A DNA stretch of 64,000 bases from Pseudomonadales bacterium. GTDB taxonomy: Bacteria > Pseudomonadota > Gammaproteobacteria > Pseudomonadales > Pseudohongiellaceae. This document shows, one piece after another, positions 1 to 10,455 of this stretch. The notes beneath the pieces were generated by a model. The model saw nothing but the letters and a program-made list of their open reading frames with translations, was not told the DNA's origin and did no database searches. Numbering within the stretch: the first letter of the stretch is position 1; each line of letters starts with the position of its first letter. Location of the stretch: the NCBI GenBank assembly GCA_023268635.1, contig JALQUB010000062.1:1-64000 (forward strand). Direction: 5' to 3'. The position numbers were made by a program, and so were the translations under genes.

Positions 1-1053
1 CTGAGTGGCGTACGCATAGCGTCTAACGATGCCTGGCTCTGGACTCCCTCGCAACCACTTGGGATCGCGACTTATTTAGGTTTGGGGCTGATGAGCTTGC
101 TCCTGTTGCTGCCCCTGGCTAGGCGCGTACGAGTGTTTTTCGCGATGCTATTAATTCTTGGCTTTTGGGGGCAACAGAGTGATTCCTACGAGAATCGCTG
201 TGAAGGTCCTGACTCTCTCCAGATTGATTTGCTCGATGTTGGACAGGGACTCTCGCTGCTTATTAGAACGCGTTGTCATGCGCTGCTTTACGATGCCGGG
301 GCGAAATTAGGGCCTGATTTCGATATGGGTTCTGCGGTTATCGCGCCCACACTGCGAAGCCTCGGCGTAAGAAAATTGGATCGTTTCGTGATAAGTCATG
401 CTGATAATGACCACGCCGGCGGCGCAGGAGGATTGATGGCATCAATTCCGACCAAAAGGCTGATGTTAGGCGGTGATCCGAAGGGGTATTCTGGGATAGG
501 CATAGATCGTATTTACTCTGCTGAAACTTGCCATGCAGGTCAGTCCTGGCGTTGGGACGGAGTGAGTTTTGAGGTAATCGCTCCCTATATATCGTCTAGG
601 GATCTGCTTCGGGAACAAGCCCAAGTGTTCAGTGATCGTAATTCGAGTTCCTGTGTTATCAGAGTGACATTAGGGGAGGGGGTGATTCTATTGCCCGGAG
701 ATGTAGAGGCGTCGACGGAACGATACTTGGCGGCTCGCCACAGGAATTCAGACGTACTCAATGCTACCGTGCTTATCGCTCCCCACCATGGGAGCAATAC
801 TTCGTCGACTTATGCGTTCATCAAAATGGTCTCGCCGGAGTTTGTTCTCATACCAGTCGGCTATACGAATGCCTTCGGACATCCCCATCCCGATGTGATC
901 TCTCGCTATAGTCGACTCGGTTACAGTGTTCTTGCTACGGCGGAATCCGGGATGCTTAGTTTGAGGGTTTTAAGCGATGGTGGACTGGATCGAATAGAGG
1001 AATATCGGCGTAAGGTCGCTCGATACTGGCGTCCGCGGCCAACCGCCTTGTGA
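1..1053 (+). CDS. comEC: ComEC/Rec2 DNA internalization protein, C-terminal metallo-beta-lactamase-like domain (5' truncated by window)
   Basis: Frame is open from base 1; translation has VGQGLSLLIRT, SHADNDHAGG, LLPGDVE and APHHGSNTSS motifs; upstream of exbB/exbD/lpxK. Confidence 0.9.
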   Translation: MSGVRIASNDAWLWTPSQPLGIATYLGLGLMSLLLLLPLARRVRVFFAMLLILGFWGQQSDSYENRCEGPDSLQIDLLDVGQGLSLLIRTRCHALLYDAGAKLGPDFDMGSAVIAPTLRSLGVRKLDRFVISHADNDHAGGAGGLMASIPTKRLMLGGDPKGYSGIGIDRIYSAETCHAGQSWRWDGVSFEVIAPYISSRDLLREQAQVFSDRNSSSCVIRVTLGEGVILLPGDVEASTERYLAARHRNSDVLNATVLIAPHHGSNTSSTYAFIKMVSPEFVLIPVGYTNAFGHPHPDVISRYSRLGYSVLATAESGMLSLRVLSDGGLDRIEEYRRKVARYWRPRPTAL

Positions 1054-1092
1054 TAAACTCCAAAGCATTATTAGTTAGATCGAGGTGGCTAA

Positions 1093-1722
1093 GTGTTCGA
1101 GATTGTTAATTCAGGCGGTATTCTAATGCTGCCGATTTTGTTTTGTTCTGTGATCGCGATCGCCATCATTATCGAACGCTCGTGGACTTTAGCCAGATCT
1201 AAGGTGATCCCTAAATATGCCCTAGCCCAAGTTTGGACCTGGCTCAAGAATGAGCAATTGGATTCATCTCGACTCCGTGAAATTAAGCGTTCGTCTCCGC
1301 TGGGGCAGTTGCTCGCCGTTGGGTTAGCGAATAGTCGCTTCGGAAGAGAGGCGATGGTTGAAGCGATTGAATTGGCTGCAGCGCATGTGGTTCACGAACT
1401 CGAACGCTATTTAGAAACGCTTGGCACTATAGCTGCTGTAACGCCTCTGCTTGGTTTGCTAGGGACGGTCATAGGGATGATTCGAGTATTTGGCCAAATA
1501 ATGCTAGTGGGTACTGGAGACGCTAACGCTCTGGCCGGGGGTATTTCTGAAGCATTGGTCTCAACTGCAGCGGGCCTGTGTGTAGCAATCCCTGCTTACG
1601 CTGCTCACCGCTTCTTTTTGAGGAGGGTTGATGCTCTGGTGTTGGGTTTGGAGCAAGAATCCTTGAAGCTTGTCGACGCGCTGCACAGTGAAAAACAAGT
1701 TGAATTGAAAGGTGCACATTAG
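1093..1722 (+). CDS. exbB: MotA/TolQ/ExbB proton channel family protein
   Basis: TM segments and TPLLGLLGTVIGMIRVF motif; GTG start; followed by exbD. Confidence 0.9.
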   Translation: MFEIVNSGGILMLPILFCSVIAIAIIIERSWTLARSKVIPKYALAQVWTWLKNEQLDSSRLREIKRSSPLGQLLAVGLANSRFGREAMVEAIELAAAHVVHELERYLETLGTIAAVTPLLGLLGTVIGMIRVFGQIMLVGTGDANALAGGISEALVSTAAGLCVAIPAYAAHRFFLRRVDALVLGLEQESLKLVDALHSEKQVELKGAH

Positions 1723-2147
1723 TGAAGTTTCGACGCTTACGCCGCGAATTGCCTTCATTGAATTTGACGCCGCTAATCGACATTGTCTTTTTGTTGCTGA
1801 TTTTTTTCATGGTGACGACGACTTTTAGCCGTGAGACGCGTCTGCTAGTGAGCTTGCCCGAGGCTGGAGGTGTTGCGCAAGCGGAGCAGGAATCTATCGA
1901 GGTTCTAGTGACTCGGGACGGGAACTATGCGATTAATGGACGCAAACTCATTAATGCCGAAGTCTCCAGCCTAGTGCGTGGTCTAGAGCTAGAATCGGGC
2001 GGCGACTTATCACGTTCAGTAGTGCTCGTCGCCGATGCGGAGGTTCGTCATCAAGCAGTTGTGTCTGCAATGGAGGCGATTGGTCTCGCAGGCTTCAATC
2101 ATCTGAGCATAGCGACAAGGGAAGCGCTCGAAGAAACCATTAACTAG
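1722..2147 (+). CDS. exbD: ExbD/TolR family biopolymer transport protein
   Basis: LNLTPLIDIVFLLLIFFMVTTTF motif; overlaps the exbB stop. Confidence 0.9.
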   Translation: MKFRRLRRELPSLNLTPLIDIVFLLLIFFMVTTTFSRETRLLVSLPEAGGVAQAEQESIEVLVTRDGNYAINGRKLINAEVSSLVRGLELESGGDLSRSVVLVADAEVRHQAVVSAMEAIGLAGFNHLSIATREALEETIN

Positions 2148-2191
2148 ATTGGTAAAAAACGCAGCAGAGAATTAGCTAGGGTGGTGATTTA

Positions 2192-3307
2192 ATGAAATTT
2201 ATAGAACGTGCTTGGTACAGAAAAGCCTTCTGGCTTTACCTGCTCTGGCCAGTACAGTTTTTGTTCTCTGTGTTAAGTGCGTGGCGACGAAGGGTTCTCT
2301 CTAGTAACGCAAAGCCACTCCCGGTGCCGTTAGTTGTGGTTGGCAATATTAATGTTGGTGGCACGGGTAAGACGCCACTGCTGATCTCATTGGTAAAACA
2401 TTTACAGGCAAAGGGATTTAAGCCGGGTGTGGTCAGTCGGGGCTATGGTAGTGAGGCTTCTCATTATCCTGTACATGTCGATGCTGAGTCTTCCGTCTCG
2501 GAATCCGGCGATGAGGCGCTGATCATAGCTCGCCATTGTGCCTGTCCGGTAGTAGTCGACCCCGATCGAGTAGCAGCGGTTGAGGCTCTGCTGTTAGAGT
2601 ATTCAGTCGATGTGGTGCTTAGCGACGATGGGTTGCAGCACTATGCGATGAAGCGAGACATTGAAATTATCGTTGTTGATGGCGGAAGGGCGTTCGGAAA
2701 TGGCCTGTGTCTGCCGGCAGGCCCCTTGAGAGAGCCGCTAAAGCGCCTAGGAGAAGCATCTCTGGTCGCGATCAATGGATCGAAATCTGCAGCAGCTGCG
2801 TTGAAGGGGTGTTTGCTTAAGAATGGTGTCGTGTGGGCTGGATCCGGAGTCGATGCGGCAGATATAAAGCGGCTCGAAGGGACTCGCTACAGTGAGCTGG
2901 GTGAGTATGCGGAGGGTTTCGGAATTAAACCTCAAGCCGACGCGTTCATTAATTTGTTAAGCGGCGAAAAAAGGCCTTATGCGGGGGCTCCTTTTAAAAT
3001 GGGCAGCCGTCTGCAAGCGATTTGCGGGCTTGGTAATCCTGATAGATTTTTTGAAATCCTCGAAGAGCTCCCTTATAACGTCGACCGCTATGTTTTCGAT
3101 GACCATTATGCGTATCAAGAACCGGATTTTAGGCAATTGAATTTGGATTCAATTCAACCAGTAGTCATGACCGAAAAAGATGCGGTTAAAGTGCAAGGAT
3201 TCGCGCAGAGTAATTACTGGTATCTGACGATAAAACTAAAGCTATCGGAACGATTTTTGGCGGCGTTTGACCGTCGTCTCGCCGCGGTAATACAAAGTCG
3301 AAAATAA
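2192..3307 (+). CDS. lpxK: Tetraacyldisaccharide 4'-kinase
   Basis: VVVGNINVGGTGKTPL P-loop, VLSDDGLQHYAMKRDIEIIVVDG, AICGLGNPDRFF. Confidence 0.93.
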   Translation: MKFIERAWYRKAFWLYLLWPVQFLFSVLSAWRRRVLSSNAKPLPVPLVVVGNINVGGTGKTPLLISLVKHLQAKGFKPGVVSRGYGSEASHYPVHVDAESSVSESGDEALIIARHCACPVVVDPDRVAAVEALLLEYSVDVVLSDDGLQHYAMKRDIEIIVVDGGRAFGNGLCLPAGPLREPLKRLGEASLVAINGSKSAAAALKGCLLKNGVVWAGSGVDAADIKRLEGTRYSELGEYAEGFGIKPQADAFINLLSGEKRPYAGAPFKMGSRLQAICGLGNPDRFFEILEELPYNVDRYVFDDHYAYQEPDFRQLNLDSIQPVVMTEKDAVKVQGFAQSNYWYLTIKLKLSERFLAAFDRRLAAVIQSRK

Positions 3308-3345
3308 GCTTCGAGCCCTCAGGTAAGGGTGAATTGAATAGATAG

Positions 3346-3567
3346 GTGTTAACTATGCTAGATAAGAAATTGCTCACATTGCTTGCTTGCCCGCAATGCC
3401 ATGGTGAATTGGTTTACGACAAAGAGTCTCAGCCTAATTCGGAAACGCGTGGCGAATTGGTCTGTTTGCTCGATGCGCTCGCCTTTCCAGTAAAAGATGG
3501 TGTTCCAGTTATGTTGCTTAATGAGGCGCGTGAATTAGCGCTCGAAGAGGTCGAGGCATTGCGATGA
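3346..3567 (+). CDS. Trm112 family protein (YcaR-like)
   Basis: [17 protein letters not shown] and [12 protein letters not shown]; between lpxK and kdsB. Confidence 0.88.
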   Translation: MLTMLDKKLLTLLACPQCHGELVYDKESQPNSETRGELVCLLDALAFPVKDGVPVMLLNEARELALEEVEALR

Positions 3568-4289
3568 CATTCACGATAGTGATACCCGCTCGTTATGCCT
3601 CGACACGCTTGCCGGGGAAGCCTTTGCTCGACATAGCTGGTAAGCCAATGTTGCAGCATACTTGGGAGCGGGCAAAATCTAGTGAGGCGACGCGTGTCGT
3701 GATTGCTACCGATGATGATCGTATATTCTCCGCTGCGCAGGCTTTCGGTGCTGAAGTGGTAATGACGTCAGAGACTCACGAGTCTGGCAGCGATAGAATC
3801 TGCGAGGTTGTAAATGCGCTCGGCCTTGGTGATTCAGAAATCGTGATCAACGTTCAAGGTGATGAGCCATTGCTTCCCGCTGAGGCGATAAATGCGGTAG
3901 CAAGTGTTCTTGGAGAGCCGAACGAGTACGGCATATCGACGCTATGCGAAATAATCGAAGATGAGATGGAGTATATCCAGCCAAGCTCGGTAAAGGTGGT
4001 TATGGATGCGAATGGGCGAGCATTGTATTTCAGTCGAGCGCCAATTCCAGCGGGAACAACACTCCCTCAACCTTGTTTTCGTCACATTGGCGTTTATGCC
4101 TATAGAGTTGGTGTGCTTCGAAAGTTCGTTAGCTGGCCTGTAGCAGAGCTCGAGAAGGTCGAAAGACTGGAACAATTACGTGCGCTCTATAACGGGGTAC
4201 CCATTCATGTCTCCCTAGCGCCGACTAGAATCCCGCCAGGGATTGATACTCAGGCTGATTTGGATGCGGTAAGGAAGTTTTTGTCGTGA
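3564..4289 (+). CDS. kdsB: 3-deoxy-manno-octulosonate cytidylyltransferase
   Basis: [42 protein letters not shown]. Confidence 0.95.
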   Translation: MTFTIVIPARYASTRLPGKPLLDIAGKPMLQHTWERAKSSEATRVVIATDDDRIFSAAQAFGAEVVMTSETHESGSDRICEVVNALGLGDSEIVINVQGDEPLLPAEAINAVASVLGEPNEYGISTLCEIIEDEMEYIQPSSVKVVMDANGRALYFSRAPIPAGTTLPQPCFRHIGVYAYRVGVLRKFVSWPVAELEKVERLEQLRALYNGVPIHVSLAPTRIPPGIDTQADLDAVRKFLS

Positions 4290-5317
4290 ATACTAAGCCA
4301 ACAAACCATGCCGATATTGAAGGTCTAGTCGAAGACGCTAGCCTCCAATTTTTTAACACTTTCGGCGTTGAGGCGAGGGCGAAATACTTAATTCAAATCA
4401 CAGAGATCGAAGAGTTCCGTCAGGCGGTAGAATTTGCGCGCGATAATTTTCTAGAGTGTTTGGTTATTGGGGAGGGCAGTAATCTCCTTTTCGTGCATGA
4501 CTATCCGGGCCTCGTGATTGTCATGAAGTTGCAAGGTATTGCCAGAGAGGGGAGCCTGTTACGCGTGGCGGCGGGTGAAAATTGGCACCAACTGGTCGAG
4601 TGGACGTTATCTCATGGCTTGTATGGATTGGAAAATTTGGCGTTGATACCTGGTACGGTCGGCGCCGCACCTATCCAAAATATAGGCGCGTATGGCTGCG
4701 AGGTGGAGCGTTTTGTTGAGCGGGTCATAGTTTACGATACGCAAATCGCTAAAGAAGTAACTTTCAATCATGATGATTGTGATTTCTCCTACCGCGATAG
4801 CGTATTTAAACGCGCTCCGAGAGGTCGATATGTCATACTCGAGGTCGAATTAAGGCTGAATAGTGAGGAGCAGCTATTGCTCGATTACGAACCACTAAAG
4901 GCAGTCGTCTCCAAGCTCGACCGGGTAACCGCCAGAGACGTGTTTGATGCGGTCTGCCGTATAAGACGTAAAAAATTACCTGATCCCAAACTGTTCGGTA
5001 ACGCGGGTAGCTTTTTCAAAAACCCTATCGTCTCCGCTCAAAAACTCGAAGCTTTGAAGGCGCAAGGCTTTGATGTACCTAGCTACGCTACCGACGATGC
5101 AGAATTATTCAAACTGCCAGCGGCATGGCTGCTTGAAGCTGCTGGATGGAAGGGGCGGGTTCGCGGTCAAGCTGCTGTCCATGAATCCCACGCACTTGTG
5201 CTCATAAATCTAGGAAAAGCGAGTGGCGAGGATGTGTTACTGCTTGCTCAAGAGATGAGTAATTCTGTGTTGCAGCGTTTCGGTATTGCATTGCAGCCTG
5301 AAGTGCAGATTATCTAG
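4286..5317 (+). CDS. murB: UDP-N-acetylenolpyruvoylglucosamine reductase
   Basis: GEGSNLLF, LIPGTVGAAPIQNIGAYG, YRDSVFK, GNAGSFFKNP. Confidence 0.95.
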   Translation: MNTKPTNHADIEGLVEDASLQFFNTFGVEARAKYLIQITEIEEFRQAVEFARDNFLECLVIGEGSNLLFVHDYPGLVIVMKLQGIAREGSLLRVAAGENWHQLVEWTLSHGLYGLENLALIPGTVGAAPIQNIGAYGCEVERFVERVIVYDTQIAKEVTFNHDDCDFSYRDSVFKRAPRGRYVILEVELRLNSEEQLLLDYEPLKAVVSKLDRVTARDVFDAVCRIRRKKLPDPKLFGNAGSFFKNPIVSAQKLEALKAQGFDVPSYATDDAELFKLPAAWLLEAAGWKGRVRGQAAVHESHALVLINLGKASGEDVLLLAQEMSNSVLQRFGIALQPEVQII

Positions 5318-5366
5318 TCAAACGAATTTTTATTGTAGATCCGGCGAATCAGAGCAGCGAATACTC

Positions 5367-7256
5367 ATGGCAGACCCATCAAAATCGCTATCAGAAGAGC
5401 TGCAGGACGATCATGTTGAATCTAGGGATATTTTCGACCACAAGGATTTTGTCCAGCACCTGACGTCGAGACCCGGTGTTTATCGTATGGTGGATCGCAA
5501 TGAACGGGTCATTTATGTAGGAAAAGCGCGTAATCTGAAAAAGCGTGTGGGCAGTTATTTTCGCGCTTCTGGGCTGACAACAAAAACCATGGCGATGGTC
5601 GCCAAAATCGTACGAATCGAAATAAGTATTACGCACAGCGAAACAGAGGCGCTGCTGCTAGAGCAAAGCCTCATCAAAGAGCTTAAACCGCCGTATAATA
5701 TCCAGCTGCGCGACGATAAATCCTATCCTTATATATTGTTAACTGATCACGCCGATTACCCTCGATTAATGTTTTATCGAGGTAGTAAATCGCGGAAGGG
5801 GCGTTATTTCGGCCCCTATCCGAGTGCTCACGCGACACGCGATACGCTACAGCTAATGCAGAAAGTGTTTAAGCTGAGGCAGTGTCAGGAAAGTTATTTT
5901 AAAAACCGTTCTCGGCCTTGCCTGCAGCATCAAATTGATCGCTGCACGGCTCCTTGCGTAGGCCTTATTTCGCCGGATGATTATGCTCGAGATGTTCGAT
6001 ACTCATCGCTTTTCTTGCAAGGGAAGAGTAGTGAGTTAACAAATGAACTTACTCGAAACATGGAGTTGGCGTCAGCGGAATTAGACTTCGAGAGGGCGGC
6101 AATAATTCGTGACCAGATTAGCATGCTCCGCAGGATTCAAGAGGATCAGGTTGTCGAGAATCAAGGACACGACGCGGATATTATTGCTGCTGCAATGCGG
6201 TCGACAGGAGCTTGTGTCCATGTCATCTACGTGCGGGGAGGCCGGATTCTAGGCAGCAAAAACTTTTTCCCCAAACACCGATTGGCGACTGAATCTGATG
6301 AGCTATTGAGTGATTTCATTTCGCAGAGTTATTTGAGCGATGACAGCGCGTCAACATTGCCATCGGAGTTTATAGTTTCACATACTATCGCGGACGAATC
6401 TGCGCTCGCCGAGGCGATGACCTATGTCGCTAAAAGGAAAATTAGACTCGTCTCACGTGTGCGTGGCCATCGGGCCAAATGGTTGAAATTGGCGGAGACG
6501 AATGCGCAAGAGTCCTTATCGGCCCACCTTGCGAGTAAGCAAAATAGCAAAAAACGCTTCTCCGAATTGCGAAGTGCGCTCGGACTGGAAGATGCCCCCG
6601 AACGAATTGAATGTTTCGATATCAGCCACACCGGCGGAGAGGGTACTGTTGCTTCTTGCGTGGTCTTCGATGCAGAGGGCGCGGTTAAAAGCGATTATCG
6701 CCGTTTTAATATTGAGGGGATAACACCTGGTGATGATTATGCGGCGATGGATCAGGCGCTGACTCGACGCTTTGAACGGCTACGGAAAGGCGAGGGTAAA
6801 ACGCCAGATATACTTCTCATAGACGGAGGTAAAGGCCAGCTCACGCAGGCAGCCAACGTATTGAAAAAATTCGATTTAGGTTCACTGCTGTTACTCGGTA
6901 TCGCTAAGGGTATTAGTCGTCGCGCAGGGCAAGAAACACTTTTCTTGATGGAAGATGAGCATTACAAAGAGATAGCTATCGCTACTGAATCTCCCGCATT
7001 GCACTTGCTGCAACAAGTGCGCGACGAAGCACACAGATTCGCCATCACAGCACACAGGCAAAGAAGGGCGAAGGCTCGAAAACGTTCTCAATTAGAAGAT
7101 ATACCGGGATTGGGTCCCAAGCGGCGGCGGGAGCTATTGAAACACTTTGGGGGACAACAAGGCATGCAGCGCGCCTCGGAAAGTGAATTGTCGAAAGTGG
7201 CTGGAATTAGTAAGAAATTGGCCGCTGACATTTATGAGTATTTCCATGTTGATTAA
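5367..7256 (+). CDS. uvrC: Excinuclease ABC subunit C
   Basis: GIY-YIG domain (RPGVYRMVD...VIYVGKARNLKKRVGSYF), Cys cluster, C-terminal HhH; ATG at 5367 (MADPSKS) preferred over the ORF-track start at 5286. Confidence 0.95.
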   Translation: MADPSKSLSEELQDDHVESRDIFDHKDFVQHLTSRPGVYRMVDRNERVIYVGKARNLKKRVGSYFRASGLTTKTMAMVAKIVRIEISITHSETEALLLEQSLIKELKPPYNIQLRDDKSYPYILLTDHADYPRLMFYRGSKSRKGRYFGPYPSAHATRDTLQLMQKVFKLRQCQESYFKNRSRPCLQHQIDRCTAPCVGLISPDDYARDVRYSSLFLQGKSSELTNELTRNMELASAELDFERAAIIRDQISMLRRIQEDQVVENQGHDADIIAAAMRSTGACVHVIYVRGGRILGSKNFFPKHRLATESDELLSDFISQSYLSDDSASTLPSEFIVSHTIADESALAEAMTYVAKRKIRLVSRVRGHRAKWLKLAETNAQESLSAHLASKQNSKKRFSELRSALGLEDAPERIECFDISHTGGEGTVASCVVFDAEGAVKSDYRRFNIEGITPGDDYAAMDQALTRRFERLRKGEGKTPDILLIDGGKGQLTQAANVLKKFDLGSLLLLGIAKGISRRAGQETLFLMEDEHYKEIAIATESPALHLLQQVRDEAHRFAITAHRQRRAKARKRSQLEDIPGLGPKRRRELLKHFGGQQGMQRASESELSKVAGISKKLAADIYEYFHVD

Positions 7257-7344
7257 CTCGTATTAGGACTATGCAAATAAGGCGTCACGGTCTAGGCTTG
7301 TGTAGAATGACCGCAATTAAGCATTAAAAGAATAATGGTGAAAG

Positions 7345-7896
7345 ATGACTAACTGGGCCAATCTCGCCTCGCTAAGCCGTATCGCATTAATTCCAGTTAT
7401 AGTGTTCTGCTATAAAGCAGAATTAGCTTACGCGGAATTCTTCGCTGCTCTGCTATTCATCGTTGGCAGTATTACAGATTGGTTAGACGGCTATCTCGCT
7501 AGGAAGCTCGATCAAGGCTCCCCGTTCGGCGCATTTCTAGATCCGGTTGCGGACAAGCTGTTCGTAACGTCAATTCTGGTACTCCTGCTTGCCGAATATC
7601 CGATATTACTCGTGCCGGCCATGTTGATTATCATTCGAGAAATTACTATTTCTGCCCTGCGTGAGTGGATGGCGACGCGCGGGCTACGTGATGTTGTCGC
7701 GGTCGCTTGGGTGGGAAAATTGAAGACCACGCTACAGATGATCGCGCTAACAGTGCTATTAGCTGCGCGCCCAGATGTTTGGCCGTTATTTTTCCATTTG
7801 GGCTTATTTTTGATTTGGCTGGCAGCCGGACTTGGCCTTTGGTCGATGGTCTCATATCTTAAGGCGGCGAGAGGGGAGTTGTTAGCAAAGAATTAG
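7345..7896 (+). CDS. pgsA: CDP-diacylglycerol--glycerol-3-phosphate 3-phosphatidyltransferase
   Basis: CDP-alcohol phosphatidyltransferase motif DWLDGYLARKLDQGSPFGAFLDPVADK; followed by the tRNA cluster. Confidence 0.95.
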   Translation: MTNWANLASLSRIALIPVIVFCYKAELAYAEFFAALLFIVGSITDWLDGYLARKLDQGSPFGAFLDPVADKLFVTSILVLLLAEYPILLVPAMLIIIREITISALREWMATRGLRDVVAVAWVGKLKTTLQMIALTVLLAARPDVWPLFFHLGLFLIWLAAGLGLWSMVSYLKAARGELLAKN

Positions 7897-7915
7897 CGAG
7901 TGCGTTTTTCAATGC

Positions 7916-7943
7916 TTGACTTAGCCCCGTTTGGCATTAAAAT
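7916..7943 (+). promoter_or_regulatory. Putative sigma-70 promoter for the tRNA-Gly(-Cys-Leu) cluster
   Basis: TTGACT (7916-7921), 16-nt spacer, TAAAAT (7938-7943), followed by a GC-rich discriminator. Confidence 0.55.
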
Positions 7944-8077
7944 AGCGCTCTCTCTGGATGGCAACAGGCCCCTGGCATCGGATTGACCCTAGCGGAATAT
8001 CACAGAGAAGAGGAGGCGGCTCAAGATATTGTGGCGCTGAATCGACGCCGAAGCGCTAGCTGAGGTGACCAGATAAA

Positions 8078-8153
<76 letters not shown>

Positions 8154-8299
8154 ATTTTTTTGCTTCTTTCCTCGCGGTTCACGTAATCCTAGATTCCTTC
8201 CTGGTATTCTGCATTAAGAAGTAGTGGCTTATTAATAGAAAAAGCATGCCTCATCGCGCAGCTTTTGCTATAGTTCGCCCTCGCAACAATGTGCGATAT

Positions 8300-8373
8300 G
8301 GCTGGGTGGCAGAGTGGTCATGCAGCGGACTGCAACTCCGTTAACGCCGGTTCGATTCCGACCCCAGCCTCCA
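8300..8373 (+). tRNA. tRNA-Cys(GCA)
   Basis: 74-nt cloverleaf ggctgggtggcaga...actgcaact...ccccagcctcca. Confidence 0.95.
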
Positions 8374-8394
8374 TTTCGCAGCACTGCCTCCCAT

Positions 8395-8481
8395 GCCCGG
8401 GTGGCGAAATTGGTAGACGCAAGGGACTTAAAATCCCTCGGTGGAAACACCGTGCCGGTTCGATTCCGGCCCCGGGCACCA
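8395..8481 (+). tRNA. tRNA-Leu(TAA)
   Basis: 87-nt class II cloverleaf gcccggg...gacttaaaatc...cccgggcacca with long variable arm. Confidence 0.95.
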
Positions 8482-8559
8482 TCTTCAAATCGCACGCTTC
8501 GCATTAGTTATTCGTTTCGCTAAACTGAGCGAACCTTTAGTGATGAAGAGGGTCTTCCT

Positions 8560-9081
8560 TTGCTCTATAGCCTCGATAACGTTCGCCCACAAACTCACGG
8601 TGATGATTTTTATATTGCCGATTCCGCTACCGTGCTTGGCAACGTCATATTAGAAAAAGACGCGAGCATCTGGTTCGGCGCTGTTGTTAGGGGTGATACA
8701 GAATGCATCACGATTGGTGAGCGCAGCAATGTGCAAGATCTCTCTGTCCTTCACGCAGACATCGGCTTCCCCTTAGTCATAGAGCACGATGTCACGATCG
8801 GTCATAAGGTGATGCTGCATGGATGCACTATTGGAGCAGGCAGTCTGATTGGTATTAACGCAGTGGTTTTGAATGGCGCCGTAATTGGAAAGGGCTGTCT
8901 CATCGCTGCGAATGCTCTGATCACTGAAGGCATGATCGTTCCCGACGGGGCGGTGGTCATGGGTGCGCCGGGTAAAATCAGAGGAGAGCTCGACGCGACG
9001 CGCAAGCAAGCGCTTATAGATTCGGCGGCACATTACGTCGAAAACTACAAGCGCTTCAAAAAAGGTCTTAAAGTAATTTAA
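8560..9081 (+). CDS. Gamma-class carbonic anhydrase-like hexapeptide repeat protein (YrdA/CaiE-like)
   Basis: Left-handed beta-helix repeats: NVILEKDASIWFGAVVRGD, HDVTIGHKVMLHGCTIGAGSLIGINAVV. Confidence 0.87.
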   Translation: MLYSLDNVRPQTHGDDFYIADSATVLGNVILEKDASIWFGAVVRGDTECITIGERSNVQDLSVLHADIGFPLVIEHDVTIGHKVMLHGCTIGAGSLIGINAVVLNGAVIGKGCLIAANALITEGMIVPDGAVVMGAPGKIRGELDATRKQALIDSAAHYVENYKRFKKGLKVI

Positions 9082-9117
9082 ACAGTATATTATATAACAT
9101 ACTGATATAAATAATAT

Positions 9118-10434
9118 TTAAGGCTGTTCGTTGCTGACTTCATAGCCTCTCACTGAATAGGGCTTGTTGCTGTAACTGTCGATAATCGACTGCACCGCAG
9201 TGACCCCGACATCTTGCCGCGCATTGATATGCGAATAAGAGCTGATCTGCGTCATCATGATGCCGATCATGTTCTCGACTGGGTCTATCCAGAAGATTGT
9301 TCCCCATGCGCCACCCCAGGTGAATGAACCAGGAGTAAATGGATCGCGTGCGACCCCGGCGTCGTTCATGATGCCAAAGCCTAGCCCAAAATTATAACCT
9401 GGCCCTCGGATGTAAATATCGTGATCGCCGCTATGATTAGAAATCATCAGGTTTACAGTTTTCGGGCTTAAGAGCCTGACGCCATCGAGCTCTCCGCCAT
9501 TGAGAAGCATCTGACTGAATCGCCAGTAGTCGCTAGCGGTGGAGAACAGTCCAGCAACTCCGCCGTAATAGTCGCTGCCGAAGAAGGGTGTGCTGCTGTA
9601 TTCGGGCGTACGATAAACTTCGATGCTGTTGTCTGGGCCGGTCGGTGAATAGACAGTCGCAACTCTACCGCGCTTCTCTTCCGGAACGACATAGGACGTG
9701 TCACTCATTCCTAATGGATCGAGTATGCGCTTCTGTAGGAAATCTTTTACGGGTACTCCTGAAATTCTCTCGACCAGCAGAGCGACATAGTCGGTAGAGC
9801 TGCCGTACTGCCAGTCTTCACTTGGATGGAAAGCTAGGGGGAGTGGCGCGCGTTTTATGATGGTTGCTTCTAGACTGCTTTCGCGGCTTAGAAGTGTCTG
9901 TTCTTGCTCGCTGAGTAATTCACGGTTAGGGTCTAAGCCTGCTGTGTGTGCGAGTACATCGCGTATCGTGATCGGGTGACGTGGTGTCATGCGATGCACG
10001 CCAACTTCATCTTGGACTAATACCTGTTTGTCTGAGATCTCTGGGATCCAATTAGACACTGGGTCGGTAAGTAAGAAGCGACCCTCTTCATACAGCATCA
10101 TCAAGGCTGTTGAAACAATAGGCTTTGTCATCGACATGATGAAGAAAATCGTATCTTCTGTCATGGGAGTGTCGCTTTCTTTGTCTCGCCAGCCTTGAGT
10201 CTCAAGATGGGCTACTTTGCCATTTCTCGCGACTAGCGTGACCGTGCCGGCGAGCAAGTTGGCGTCGATGTAGCGTTGCATCGCGGCTGGTAGACGCTCA
10301 AGTCGATCGCTTGATAGACCCACGCGCTCCGGGCTGCTGCGTGGCAATGATTGCGCGGCTGCGCCAAATGAAAGTAAGGCTGATGCGAGCAACATGGTCG
10401 CGATAGAAAAGCGGTGAGATTTTATGAGTCCCAT
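9118..10434 (-). CDS. Serine hydrolase, beta-lactamase (class C)/esterase family, with signal peptide
   Basis: N-terminal signal peptide; SMTKP (SxxK) and YGSSTDY motifs. Confidence 0.88.
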   Translation of the reverse strand: MGLIKSHRFSIATMLLASALLSFGAAAQSLPRSSPERVGLSSDRLERLPAAMQRYIDANLLAGTVTLVARNGKVAHLETQGWRDKESDTPMTEDTIFFIMSMTKPIVSTALMMLYEEGRFLLTDPVSNWIPEISDKQVLVQDEVGVHRMTPRHPITIRDVLAHTAGLDPNRELLSEQEQTLLSRESSLEATIIKRAPLPLAFHPSEDWQYGSSTDYVALLVERISGVPVKDFLQKRILDPLGMSDTSYVVPEEKRGRVATVYSPTGPDNSIEVYRTPEYSSTPFFGSDYYGGVAGLFSTASDYWRFSQMLLNGGELDGVRLLSPKTVNLMISNHSGDHDIYIRGPGYNFGLGFGIMNDAGVARDPFTPGSFTWGGAWGTIFWIDPVENMIGIMMTQISSYSHINARQDVGVTAVQSIIDSYSNKPYSVRGYEVSNEQP

Positions 10435-10455
10435 GAAATTCTCCTGTGAGTTCTG

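Noticed and set aside
8268-8523. Overlapping ORFs of 69-78 aa on both strands (e.g. 8268-8504, 8289-8507)
   Set aside because: They lie over the tRNA-Cys and tRNA-Leu genes; translations such as CNSVNAGSIPTPAS are a known artefact of translated tRNA.
8516-8533. TTCGCT-AAACTG-AGCGAA as terminator of the tRNA cluster
   Set aside because: Only a 6-bp stem and no convincing T tract; possible but not supportable.
9082-9117. AT-rich gap with AGTAT...ATACT between the carbonic anhydrase-like gene and the esterase
   Set aside because: Short, weak inverted repeat of 5 bp in A/T-rich sequence; expected by chance between convergent genes.
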